Origin: Apiospora phragmitis
Lineage: Eukaryota; Ascomycota; Sordariomycetes; Amphisphaeriales; Apiosporaceae
Direction of reading: 5' to 3'
NCBI GenBank assembly: GCA_038363925.1
Contig: JAQQWL010000009.1
Coordinates: 1,240,001-1,304,000, forward strand
Length of the DNA: 64,000 nt
Shown here: positions 46,439 to 57,596 of the stretch, in pieces
Layout: each line of letters begins with the position of its first letter
Position numbering within the stretch: the first letter of the stretch is position 1
Made by a program: the position numbers and the translations under genes
The notes under the pieces: model-generated
The model's input: only the letters and a program-made list of their open reading frames with translations
What the model was told of the DNA's origin: nothing
Database searches by the model: none

Positions 46439-47129
46439 AGGTAGTAAAGACAGTGGTGGACAAGAAAACAAGCCTTCCCTTATTTTGATTGTACGGCACC
46501 TCTTACTCGATAAACATGGACTCGGTCTGGCGTCATAGAATTCACCTCACGTAGCCAACGCTCTCCATCTAAGATACTCATACAAAGAAATCGATGGAAA
46601 TGGTACAGCAACAACTGCCCCGCCATAATCCTTATTAGGGACAATCGAAGGTCGAGTCACTTTGCATCAGCCGACGCGGGTGCTCAGTCTGGTGGTCAAC
46701 GCACGTTTCGATCACGCTGACACCAACTTTTGTCACCTCTGCACGCGACTATAAACGTTCTCTTTTTGAACACCCTTGAAATCCCGTCGATCCGTGGAAG
46801 ATTATATGACAAGTGTTTCCCTTGCCACTGCTGGGTAGCGGGAGTAACCCTCGTTCTTGTCCCTGCATATCTCTCCATACCGGTCGCCAAACCCCTTTTC
46901 TCACCCCCTACTCATCCTTCAGTGACCAACAGTCATCTCATACGGCCGATCTTTCATTTGAACAAATGCATTCTCATTCTGCTGGGTTCAATATCGAAGT
47001 CCTTTTTTGCCATTGTCACTAAGCTGTAGAGAAAGTGACGGTGTATCGAATACATTCCGATTCTTGGTGCGATAAAACAATCGAGCTTCCTCATAATCAC
47101 ACCGATTGGGATCAAATCTCTGCCCAAAA
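46439..47129. other. intergenic
   Basis: 3' region of the reductase and promoter of the next gene. No coding signal recognised. Confidence 0.55.
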
Positions 47130-49153
47130 ATGTCTGGTAACGGCCGCTCAGGAAATGGACTACATAGCTTTGCTGATTTCCTCGCGCGACTTGACACGCC
47201 CAACGCCTTCTCCGACAACGCACCACCACTTCGACAGAGCAGCAACCCTATCGAGTTTCTCAGCTTTGACGAGTTTCTCTCACGTCGCGACACCCTTGCT
47301 GTCGCCAATAACAACTCCCAAAAGCCGCAGGGCAAAAAGAACGCCGTCGCACTGCCGATGTCTCGCCAGCACCTACAGCAAAGAAACATCATGGCTGACT
47401 GGCGTGGCAACACAAATGATCGCTCCCCCAACCACCATTCGACCTCGCTCTTGCCCGAGAACGTCATGGAGTCGGACCTTCGTAGCACCTCCATGACTGG
47501 TGGTGATATGAACAACACCACCAACAATAACAACATCGCTACCGCCACATCAGACAATAGCCCGGTTTCTGACACTGAGAGAGACATATTTGCTTTCCTC
47601 GACGGCCTGGATGACGTCGACCCTCCCAATGATAAGAACATGGGAGTGTTCTATGGCAGGCATTACCGCAATGCCAGTTCCGCCCTTACGGCATCATCGG
47701 CGGCTTGAGCAGCGGCAACGATGACAACATGGACGTGGACGAGGAGGAGGAGGAGGAGGAGTCTATCCACGATTGCATTACGGTGTCATCAGAGGCCGGG
47801 TCTCGAGCTCCGGGTGATGAAAGCGGTGTTCATGCCAGAAACGCAACGGCTGGTGGCACCTCATTGAATAGCACCATCTTGATCTCGTCGGACTCGGATT
47901 CCCAGAGAGCAGAAGATACCATCTTGATCTCGTCGGACTCGGATCCCCAGAGCGCAGAATATGAGCAGAGCCGCCAAGGAAGCAACGGCAGCCATGGTCG
48001 AAACTTGTCGCCATCAGGCAACGAGGCCCTCTCCGACATACCTTCCGATGAGGCCGATACCGAGATTCCAGACGCTGACGACCTAGAGAAAGATAAATTG
48101 CCTGGTCCCACTCCTCCACAGCAGCCTCCCGAAGAGGAGCAGGGACCAAAGTTTCATTACTTCGCGACCGGTCTGCACATGGATAGGAAGACCATGAAGA
48201 TGGAATATCCCAACTCGAAGTACTTGTGTCCCGCCAAGCTCGAAGGCTACCGGTGGCTGATCTGCGGTCCCCGGCGCGGCGACCACCCTGCTGGCAACGC
48301 TACTACCGCCGTCAAAGATCCCGGCCAGGACGGAACTGCCTCCTCCAGCCAACAAGAAGACCCCTTCGCCGGCGGCCGGAGCCCGGAGGGCTACGCCACC
48401 ATCGCGCCCGTCTACAAGGACATGGTGTACGACGAAAACCACCAGATCACGCACCACCACAGCGCCGAGCTGGACCGCACGGGCTCCTGCGTCTACGGCG
48501 CCCTGTACGAGCTCAGCGAGTTGGTGTCGCGGGCACTCGCCGACAGTTTCCGACAGCACCAGTACGCGTCGCTCACGGTCCCCGTTGTGCCGCTCGAGCG
48601 GGACCCCTCGAGCATGGAGCCCGAGTATGCCGGCTCGATGCCGCTGCTGCTCCGGCCGAAACGCGCCCCGCCTGGCGACCCCTTGTCCACCCTCGTGCAC
48701 GCGAGCGCCTACGCCGTCGACGGCGCGCAGTACCACCTGCCCTGGCGGGCCCCCTCGCGCCACTGTGGCGGCCGCATGGAGATGGGCCGCGTGCGGGACC
48801 ACGAGCGCGCCGCCATGATCCCGTACCTGCGCGCCTACAACATGGACTGGCCGTCCTCCAACGGACCCTACGGGGTGCCCCAGTTCGCGCTCGACCGGCG
48901 CGACGCGGTGCCGCGGCCCCTGTCCCACGACCGGGAGGCGCGCGTCCGCCAGGGGCCGTACATGGACGCGCTGCGCGAGCTGTTCCACAAGATGCTCTTC
49001 GACCGCGAGACGCCGCTCTGGTACGTCAACGAGGCCCTGCGGCCCTGGGTCGACGGGCTGGAGTGGTGGCCGCATCCTCACGCGGCGCATGAGCGCAAGC
49101 AGCTGCCGCCGACGGGGATGATGACGGTTGGAGGTTCTTATGGTCGTTGGTGA
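47130..49153 (+). CDS. GGCT/AIG2-like protein with acidic, SIM-bearing N-terminal region (one frame break)
   Basis: About 674 residues if one base is added near 47699-47704 to pass the TGA at 47706-47708. Start ATG at 47130 (MSGNGRSGNG). The N-terminus repeats a motif: FADFLARLDT and FDEFLSRRDT. The middle is acidic (DVDEEEEEEES), then has two 45-bp tandem copies each encoding ILISSDSD, which resembles a SUMO-interacting motif. From about residue 340 a domain resembling gamma-glutamylcyclotransferases appears: FHYFATGLHMDRKTMK, AKLEGYRWLICG, GYATIAPVYKDM and GSCVYGALYELSELV. The C-terminal ~200 residues (LPWRAPSRHCGG, YLRAYNMDWPSSNGPYGVPQ, ETPLWYVNEALRPWVDG) are unfamiliar. Two separate genes is possible but less likely, since the second frame lacks a good start near the junction. 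Confidence 0.7.
47873..47962 (+). repeat. 45-bp coding tandem repeat (two copies)
   Basis: Copies at 47873-47917 and 47918-47962 differ at only a few bases. Each encodes TILISSDSD followed by a short Gln/Ala/Glu spacer. Confidence 0.9.
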
Positions 49154-50023
49154 AGGGTGATAAAATGAAACATCCCCCAATAAGCCAGAGGCAAAACGGC
49201 CATTGACACAAATGACCGCAAACGAAGATGACAAAAAAGCACTACACGGAAATGATCACGGCCCCGAACAGAAGTGCCATATGGCAACGACAGATCACGA
49301 AGCTGTGTTTATGAATAATATAGACACGGAAGCAGAGCAGCTATGGTACACGAAAGATATTTCCGGAATGAACGTACCTGAGCTGGGACGGGGAATGGAT
49401 AACGAATTTCGAGTGGCACCTTTGCTGCGACAGTCTCGCATATGATTTTTCTCACTTCGGGGACAATCTGAGAGAATCCGCACAGAGGCCTGAAAAGGGG
49501 TAATCTGCGTTGGATTAGCATATGGTCATCAGGCGTTTGGGAGTCCGCATAATAAGTATTGAGAGAGATCATAATGATCTAGACAGCGCCTTTAGTACCC
49601 CATCCGTTTGCCTGAAGTTCTATCAAAGAGATGAATGAACTTGGTATTTGGCCCTCGCATTGGCTGGACCTACTATGTGAATGGCCCTCGTTTTGTGAGG
49701 ACCTTGGCGGGGTCGTATTCCTCGCACGAAACCACAAGGGGGAGGTCAATAATCAATTGAGTAGTATGCATGACTGATGCTGTTATACCAATGTCATGAC
49801 CGATGACAAGGGTTGAAATATGTAAAATCAAATACATTCCGCAAGGTGAGAGGTAATAAGAGCATGCATACCGAAACTGATATGCCGCCCCTTGGCTTAT
49901 ATCACCCCCGGGGACAATAGTTAGGCCGGGGATACACTCAACGGGTAAAACCCGAATCAAAGGCATACATATCTCAAGACAATTCAAGCTCCTTTTATTC
50001 ACATGTTCGCTCCTGCTAATAAT
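49154..50023. other. convergent intergenic region
   Basis: 3' ends of the GGCT-like and AP-1 gamma genes face each other. No gene recognised. Confidence 0.55.
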
Positions 50024-52776
50024 CTACGATGGCTCAGTCCAGTTGACCTGGTCCATGACCTGTCCCGCCGAGGGATGTGTGTAACCTATTCTTAATCGTA
50101 ACCTCAGAGGCTGTAGCAGTTGGTTGTTAGTGGAATACTCCTAGAATACGAGAACGATGGCACAAGGGTGAACTTACCCCTTTAGCGCCCACAATCCTCA
50201 TGAGCTGCGTTGCCTCACCCCCAGAGGGAATATCCGTGTTCGATATGTTGAGGAGCTGCAGCTTCTGGGATTTGGGAACGGCAGCCTGCAAGCCCGCGTT
50301 GGAGAGCTGGCCGCCGGATGAGTTGCGGAAACGGCCGGTGACTTGAATGGCGCCTTCGGCATTTCGCTGCAGTGCCAGAGTTACATTCACGCCATTTGCA
50401 TCGTAGCAAGGATGTCCAGGCGGTGCTTGCTGCTGCGGGGGAGGCGTCCCCATGCCACCAAGAACGTCCAAGTCCGAGCTTGCTGACGCGGCAGGCTGGG
50501 TCGGAGCAGGCGAGCCTGATGGGCCTTGGGAGAAGAGGTCCATGATGGAGGAGACATTAGATTGAGGCGCCGGTGACCCAGGGTTCGGTGGCGAGGTAGC
50601 GCCGCCCAGGATATCTGCTAAGAGATCCGTGTTGCTCGGTCGAGTGGTGGGCGACGCCAAAGGAACGGTGGTGGAATCACCCATGAGATCCAGAAGGTCC
50701 TGGTCAGTGGTGGGCTTCGCGACCAGCTTGGACCTTCGGTTCGAGGCTTTCTTCGTCTTGGTACTAGCCTCGCCAAGAACTCGAGAGGCTTCCCGAATCT
50801 GAGGAGGTGGCATCTTCTCCAATACACCCCGGCGGATTTCGTCGTAGGCGAAAAGATTGTTATACTCAACCGCTCTTTGCTGAACTTCAACATCCAAGCT
50901 GGTCGAGTGATATTGGATAAGCCTTCGTACCCTCTCGGTCTGAGGAGCATCGTTCAGTCGTGTGCTAAGCTTGACCAACGCCGTAACGATATACTCGGTT
51001 GCTACCTGGGTGGCATAGCTGCTGTTAAGAATCATAGAGAACAGGTCAATAATCTCGTGTTCTTTGACCTCAGAGACCAATTCCTCCTCTTCGTACTGGC
51101 CACCCCGCAACAGCAGGTCTCCGAATTCACCAATGCACCATGCTCCGGCTTGGGTCAGGCTTTCCTGTGTGATATCCTTCTTCAGATTGACGTAAAGCTT
51201 TTGTACGGCGTAGGTCTGCAGTTCGGGAGTAGTTGCCACGAGACGGATAAACGAAGACATGATAGGCTCTTTAACGAAGTTGCCGGCGAGGGTCAGAACG
51301 CGCAGCATGGTATCAACATGCCACCGCTTGTTGGGGGCGTATCGATCGGCGGCAAGGCCAATCTGGGTGGTCATGGTCGGCTTGAACTCGTTGTCCGCGA
51401 CCTCGAGGAATGCCAGAAGTTCCCGGATGAGAATTCGGACATTGCTTTCGTTAACCAGGGTAAAGCTGAGTTCGAGTGCTCTTCTCCGGATGCTAATATC
51501 GGGGTCCCTCAAACAGTCGAGGATCGTACTGCGATGTCGCTGCACAGCGTTGGGCTCAATGGCAACGACCTTGATCAATGTATTAAGAGCAACATAGCGA
51601 ATATTGTTGTCGCGGTTGGAGAGGAACTTTCCGAGGATGTTGACGCCCAGCACACGCAGACCAGAGTCGGCATCGATATCCAAGATTGTCCGTACAGCTT
51701 CGTACAAAATTGAGTTTCCGACATTCTTGGTAGAGTCCGTGTTTGTAGCGACCTGGGCCAGGATGTCGTTGATTTGCTCGGTTCCTTCAGGGTCGCCGCG
51801 GACGAGCACTCGAAGGAGCCTGAGGATCTTGACCTGTAAGAACGGATCTGTGATACCAGTGACATCGTGTTCAGGGGCATAACCGGAAGTGGCAAGCCCC
51901 TTTAACGTCCTCACCAGGTTTGGCACAAATTGCTTGTACTTGTCCACGATGCCCTCTTCACCGCCCTCTTCCTCGTCAGCCTCGCAGAAGCTGGTGACCA
52001 GGGTAAGGCCACACAGCAAGACGCCGTGGTTGCGGTCGGACAGAAGGGCGGCGGCCTTCTCGATGAAGTGCTCCTGCAGGTCGGGAACCTTGTGACATAT
52101 TCTCATGGCGCACAGGGCGGCTTTCCGTCGGATGTAGGGGTTGGCTGTTGACACGAGCTTTTCGATATCGGCGAACAGGTCTCGGGACATCTCGATCGAG
52201 GCGATGTTGCCCAGAGTCGCAAGAGCAAGGCCGACAACATACTGGTTGGAGTGGCCCAAGTCGTTTTGTAGCGAGTTCGTCACCAAGGTCAAGACCTCCT
52301 GGTTCTCATCGAGTAGCAGACTGGTTGCCAGGTGTCCTAAGCGCTTGTCGGCAAAGCGCTGCGAAGCAAGGAGCTTGATACATTCTATCTGGCCGAAATG
52401 GGTTCGTTCGCCAAGGGTGAAGAGATAGAGCAACTTGGCTACGTTGTTGCGCCTGCATACCTCAGTCAATACAATTGGTCCCTCCCAGCCCTCCGCAACT
52501 CAGCAATGGCAAGGCGGTAGGGCGATGGCGTAGATGTGGGATGTGGGATGTAAACAATACGTACCGAATGTTGTGGTCACCGCTCTCTTCTCGGAAACTG
52601 GCACGGATGGAAGCGCTCTCTTTTTGAATAACGGCACGCTCGTCGGCGATGGTCTTGGCCGCTCGCACGTTGCGGATGAATTGCTTGACTATGGTGGTTG
52701 ATACGGGTCAGTGTTGCGACTTGGGGCAGGTACAGAAGCTACATCATGAGGCCAGATTCGACGTACGGGAACTCAT
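50024..52776 (-). CDS. apl4: AP-1 clathrin adaptor complex, gamma-adaptin large subunit
   Basis: Four exons: 52776-52767 (only 10 bp, ATG AGT TCC C), 52688-52565, 52452-50178 and 50110-50024; about 831 residues. The tiny first exon is supported because it joins in phase to give MSSLKQFIRNVRAAKTIADE, the classic gamma-adaptin start. The trunk is an alpha-solenoid of ~570 residues (RRNNVAKLLYLFTLGERTHF, RLGHLATSLLLDENQEVLTL, AGAWCIGEFGDLLLRGGQYE). A disordered hinge contains DLLDLMGD and IMDLFSQGP, of clathrin-box type. The ear domain (VNVTLALQRNAEGAIQVTGR, QKLQLLNISNTDIPSGGEAT) is completed by the last exon (PLRLRLRIGYTHPS). It serves trans-Golgi/endosome clathrin coats. No frame break is seen. 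Confidence 0.96.
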
Positions 52777-53440
52777 CGTGACCAAAGCACAAGGGCCCTT
52801 CAAGGGCGGACTTCTTCAAATAGCCTCAATGAAGTAGATGAAGAGGTCAGAAGTGCCAGCACGATGGGTGCTTGGGGGGGTGAAGAAGTCTGTTGTTTCA
52901 ACTTAGGGGGGTTTACTAAAGAGTGTACTTGGAATTCAAGCTTCGTGTCGCTGGCCTTCCCCTTTGGCGGAATGTACAGCACTGTTGATTGATTGACTGA
53001 TTGAATTGATGGCTCCAGCTCAGCCCGAACCCATGCGTCCCCATATTAACCTGCCAAATTTGCAGCCTGGTTGGTCAAGATGTCTTCGGTAGCTCAGAGA
53101 GCCAGAGCCCCGCGCCCCACTGTGCGAAGCTTATCCCTTATCCCTCAGTGCCACACTTGGCTCGTCGGGTCTCTCTACGTCGTAGTTACAGGACGAATGG
53201 CTGGCGGTTTCTAGATTCAATAGTTGGTTTACCTGGGCGTATTCATCAACATCTGGCCCCGAATGACCAGAGTGTGTGCCGCTGCATACAAGTAGACATT
53301 TCAGATAGAAAGCAATTCGATCATGGTATTGCAATTCGATCATGGTATTGGGCGCTTGCAAGCAACTGTACAAATAATATGAACAAACAACGAGCACCAG
53401 ATGGACACCCGCAGATAAACGAGTTCTGCCAAGTCTCTGA
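52777..53440. other. intergenic, includes a 19-bp tandem repeat
   Basis: Promoter side of apl4 and 3' side of the lipase-like gene. No coding signal. Confidence 0.55.
53312..53349. repeat. 19-bp perfect tandem duplication
   Basis: gcaattcgatcatggtatt occurs twice, head to tail, downstream of the lipase-like gene. Confidence 0.95.
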
Positions 53441-54526
53441 TTACAACTTGGACTCCGGAGCGCTACGTTCAACAGGAGCAGCAGCAGCACCCGTCGCAAC
53501 AGCGGCCGCCTCCACATCCGTCTTGACACGATCCCCACCTCCCTCCTTGGGACATCTGGCCAGTATCCAGTCCGCGACGTCCTTGTAGAATGTCTCCCTG
53601 CCGGGGTCCGCGTGCAGCTGGTGGTAGAAGCCCTCGTAGTTCTTGAACGTAGCATCCTCCAGCCCCGTCGCCTTCTGGCGGTCGAACCAGGCCTTGGCCT
53701 TGTCGAAGCTGCAGACCAGGTCGCCGTCGCCGTGCGTGTGCAGCAGGCTCCGGACCTGGGGCCGCAGCCTCGTCCTGCCCGACGACAGCGCCTCGGTGCG
53801 GTCCAGCATGCTCGCGAGCCCCTCGAGCGTGCCCGTGTCGTGCAGGAGCGTGTCCTCGCGGATGCTCTGTTGGACGGCCGGGTCGCGCACGACGTGCTCG
53901 GGCGGGATGGGCCGCGTGAGGTGCATGTGCGGCAGGAACTTGCCCGCGAGCCGCCCGCTGAAGACCAGCAGCCAGCTCGGCTCCTCGACGGGCGTGAAGC
54001 CGATGAAGGGCGACTCGAGCAGCCAGCCGCGCACCTGGCCGATCAGGTCGTCGTAGGCGCTGTCGCTGGCCAGCGTCGCGACCTCGCCGCCGCCCATCGA
54101 GTGGCCCAGCACGAAGATGGGCACCTTGAGCGGTAGCTGCGCGCGGATGAAAGCCGCGATGTCGGCCAGCACCGTCGACGTGTGGCCCGTCAGCCCGCGC
54201 TGCACCGGGGTTTTTACCGACCGACCCCAGCCTCGCTGGTCGAAGCCGTACACGGCAATACCGGCGCGCGCCAGCGATGGAAAGAAGTCATAATACCGGC
54301 CCACGTGGTCGCTGAAGCCGTGCACTATGATCAGCTTGGCCTTGGGCGGCGCATCTGGCTGCCGGGAGGGGAAGAAAACATGTTAGTTGTTGATGATCGT
54401 CGACACAAGTGTTTGTAGGTTTTCGGGTTTAGGACGGACCAGCCATGTTTTGGTATACAAGTCAACTTCCCTGATCTTCCCGACGGCCGCTACCTTGAAT
54501 GTTCCTTCTATTTCCTGCACCATCAT
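53441..54526 (-). CDS. monoglyceride-lipase-like alpha/beta hydrolase
   Basis: Exon 1 is 54526-54440 and exon 2 54358-53441, with an 81-bp intron; about 334 residues. The donor is GTCCGT, an uncommon form, but it is the only one giving phase 0 and the family sequence YTKTWLPDAPPKAKLIIVHG. Catalytic triad by motif: GHSMGGG (Ser116), HGDGDLV (Asp242) and YEGFYHQLH (His275). HGFSDHVGRYYDFFP and the oxyanion-side FDQRGWGRS are typical of the Yju3/MGL group, which cleaves monoacylglycerol on lipid droplets and membranes. The C-terminal ~25 residues are Ala-rich and outside the fold. Start could be either of two adjacent Met codons. Confidence 0.92.
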
Positions 54527-55268
54527 TAAAGCACGTAAAAATATCGGTCTCCGATACGACGGACAGTAAAAACTTGACTTAATTGAGAAAGTTTGTAGAA
54601 GGAAGGGATGACGAAGTTGAAGCTGACTTGGTAGGTAAACAATAATTGCTTATGAGGTTTGAAGTTTACCTAAGTTTCTGTGGAACCGGCGGTCAGGCAT
54701 GTACATGGACTCTGAGCTCGTAAGGAACAACAAATAGAACCGCCACGATTGCCCATGGGTTGGAAGTCCTGGCGCGAATGCCAGGAAATTGAAGCTGAAT
54801 CAAGTAAGGCTGCCTGAGTAGGAGGCCCTTATTGCAGCTTACATGGTCACACGGCCTACGCCTCATTGCTAAGGCGCATCGTGAGTTCAGCACCGAAAAA
54901 AAGACAGGAAAGGAGGCTATCTGTTCAGAAAGTCACTAAGGTTATGACCTACTTGCACGAGTCATAACATTCGAGCTCCTAGATTCCCCAACTGCCATCT
55001 CAATGCTGGCCTCATATTCAAGTCCAATCATGCAGAATGTGTTATGGACATTGACAGATTAGAATTTCCTTTTCATTATTACTCGACACCACCCAGAACT
55101 CTTGATTTGAAACACTACATGGAGTGGAGATCCGGGAACACTTCTTGCGTGCGTAGTATACATCCAACAGAGAGGTCTGGTGACCAATGCTGTCCTTGTC
55201 TATGCTTGATTATCCTCTCGGTGGAAAGCCCACGTTGCTACTTCAGCGCCAGAAAATATATGCAAACA
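54527..55268. other. intergenic
   Basis: Promoter of the lipase-like gene and 3' region of mdl1. Nothing recognised. Confidence 0.55.
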
Positions 55269-57596
55269 TTAGTTACGAGCCTTGGGCTCCTCCTTAGTCG
55301 CCTCAACAGTTTCCCCTTCACCCTCTTCTGCCTCGTCCTCCTCGAGCTCCTCCTGCATCACTTCATCCTCAAAAAGCTCTCCAGGTGGCCTCCGAGGACG
55401 AGCTTCGGGCGCTTCACTGCCTCCACTCATCTGCCACTCCATGAGCTTGCTGAATGCACTCGAGTTGTTGGCGCTAAGCTCTTGGTAGGACCCGATCTCC
55501 GCGACTGTGCCCTCGTTGGAGAGCACAATGATCTTGTCCGATCTCTTAATAGTGGACAGTCGGTGTGCAATGGATATGGTGGTGTTGCGTCCCTTCAGCA
55601 GCTGTGCGAGAGCAGCGTTGACCAGTGTCTCGGATTCGGCATCAAGTGCCGACGTAGCTTCGTCGAGAATAAGAATGTCGGGGTCCTTGAGCAATGCCCT
55701 GGCGATGGCAATTCGCTGCTTTTGACCTCCAGAGAGCTGTGCACCTCTTGCACCAACCTGAGTGTCTAAGCCATGAGGAAAGTCGCTTATGAACTGACAG
55801 TTGGCCTTCTGCGCGGCCGAGATAATCTCGTACCGGGAAGCATTCGGTCTACCGTAGGCAATATTCTCCGCAACCGTGCCAGAGAACAGGACAGGCTCTT
55901 GAGACACCATGCCAATACGGCGACGGAGAGACCGCACGTTCATTTTGGTGACATCAACTCCGTTAATCGTGAGAGTACCCGTTGTAGGATTGTAGAAACG
56001 GAGAAGTAAGCCAGCAACAGTACTTTTGCCACCACCTGAAGGCCCAACAATACAAACATTGTCACCAGCGTTGATAGTGAAGTCGAGGTTATTGAAAATG
56101 TTAACGGCTGGTCGTGTAGGATACGCGAAAGAGACGTTGGAGAATGTGATAGGGCCCTGGGCTGATACGACCTTGACGCCCTTGGTAGGGGCAATAGTCG
56201 CGTCCCTGTCCTGTAGCTCAAACAGTCGGCTGGCGGCACCTACACCCTTCATCAACTCAGAAAAGAAGCCAGATACGCCGAAGAGACTGGAGCCTGTGAA
56301 AGCGGTGTACATCATGAAAGATGTCAGGTCGCCTAGACTCAGGAGACCTTCTCGAACGTAGCCTCCACCAAACCACAGGAGGGCAAGAATAGTCATGTTG
56401 CCCATCCAGCCAGTCGATGCGAAGAACGAGGCACTATATCTCGACTCTTTCAGACCGAGGTTGAATATTCTCCTGATCTGCCCGTTGTACCGATGGACCT
56501 CTTGGATTTCACCAGTGAAGGCTTGGCTTGTCTTGACATTACCGAGTCGTTCCTCGGCGATCTTGGTCAGTGTTCCGAGGTTCTTTTGGATATCTCGGCT
56601 GACCCTCCGGATCGCTCGGGCGTAGAAGAAGGCCGCGGCAGCAACAAACGGACCGGTGATGAATATGACGGTTGTCAAACCCGGGCTGATCCAAGCCATA
56701 GCCGTCAGGCCGGCAACACCACTGACTAGAGACCTAAGACCATCTGACACATTTTGCGTGATACTTTTGCCCACGATGATCGTGTCAGAACTCAGCCGGG
56801 AAATCAGATCGCCGACCCTGTTGGCGTCGAAGAATTCGGCATCTTGCACATAAGTTTTCTTGTACAGCTGCGAACGTAGTCGGGACACCACGCGCTCGCC
56901 GGCGATGCGGAGTAGGATGATACGACCAAAGTTGGCCATTGCGCCAATTGTGAGGACAAGGCCAAATGCAGCAAAGAATTGATACAGAGTCAGACCAAAA
57001 AGCCTTGTATCCTCGAACGAGTCCTTCGTGGCTTGATCCATGATCTTGCCGACAGAGAGGGGAATGGACATGGTGACGGCGGACGAGATGAGGAGCAACA
57101 TGACGGCAAAACCAAGGAATTTGAGCTCAGGTCGTGCGATCTTCAAGAGTCGCCAGATCTCGCCCATGCCTCCAAATCCTGTACTTTTGGATTCCTTGTG
57201 GTCCTTGGAAAGGCGAGCTCTCAGGTTGACTTGAGCAGCTCTCGACGCCTTCTCGCTTCTTGCAAATCCTTCGTGTTCGGGTGCACTTTCGTTTTCCTTT
57301 CCTTGCACTACAACCGGCTCGCTCGCTGCTTTGGCCGTACCCGCGTTGTCTTTTTGGGAGGCCTTGCTCGTAGAGAACCTGCGCAACAGCGCTATGGGAG
57401 ATCCGAAAGTCGCCATAAACCTTTGCGTTTGACCGTGTGAGACATATTCGCGAGGTGCGAATGCCCTGCCGACAGGCGTGCGCAACTGTGAGAGAGCATG
57501 TTTGGCGGGCGGCACAGAAGAAGAGGAGATCCTCTCTGGCCGGAGTATCGGAAGACGTTGGCGGCGATAGTTGAAGATGGCAACGGCAGCTGACAT
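55269..57596 (-). CDS. mdl1: mitochondrial half ABC transporter Mdl1
   Basis: Single exon, 775 residues from the ATG at 57596 (MSAAVAIFNYRRQRLPILRP). The first ~100 residues are an Arg/Ser-rich mitochondrial presequence. A six-helix type-1 exporter domain follows (LKFLGFAVMLLLISSAVTMS, FFAAFGLVLTIGAMANFGRI, LRSQLYKKTYVQDAEFFD). The nucleotide-binding domain has Walker A GPSGGGKST, the Q-loop MVSQEPVLFSG, signature LSGGQKQR, Walker B ILILDEATSALD, and the switch SIAHRLST. It lies in the matrix in this family. Mdl1 exports peptides produced by matrix proteolysis. The very acidic tail (EELEEDEAEEGEGE) is a lineage feature. All catalytic residues are present. Confidence 0.95.
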   Translation of the reverse strand: MSAAVAIFNYRRQRLPILRPERISSSSVPPAKHALSQLRTPVGRAFAPREYVSHGQTQRFMATFGSPIALLRRFSTSKASQKDNAGTAKAASEPVVVQGKENESAPEHEGFARSEKASRAAQVNLRARLSKDHKESKSTGFGGMGEIWRLLKIARPELKFLGFAVMLLLISSAVTMSIPLSVGKIMDQATKDSFEDTRLFGLTLYQFFAAFGLVLTIGAMANFGRIILLRIAGERVVSRLRSQLYKKTYVQDAEFFDANRVGDLISRLSSDTIIVGKSITQNVSDGLRSLVSGVAGLTAMAWISPGLTTVIFITGPFVAAAAFFYARAIRRVSRDIQKNLGTLTKIAEERLGNVKTSQAFTGEIQEVHRYNGQIRRIFNLGLKESRYSASFFASTGWMGNMTILALLWFGGGYVREGLLSLGDLTSFMMYTAFTGSSLFGVSGFFSELMKGVGAASRLFELQDRDATIAPTKGVKVVSAQGPITFSNVSFAYPTRPAVNIFNNLDFTINAGDNVCIVGPSGGGKSTVAGLLLRFYNPTTGTLTINGVDVTKMNVRSLRRRIGMVSQEPVLFSGTVAENIAYGRPNASRYEIISAAQKANCQFISDFPHGLDTQVGARGAQLSGGQKQRIAIARALLKDPDILILDEATSALDAESETLVNAALAQLLKGRNTTISIAHRLSTIKRSDKIIVLSNEGTVAEIGSYQELSANNSSAFSKLMEWQMSGGSEAPEARPRRPPGELFEDEVMQEELEEDEAEEGEGETVEATKEEPKARN

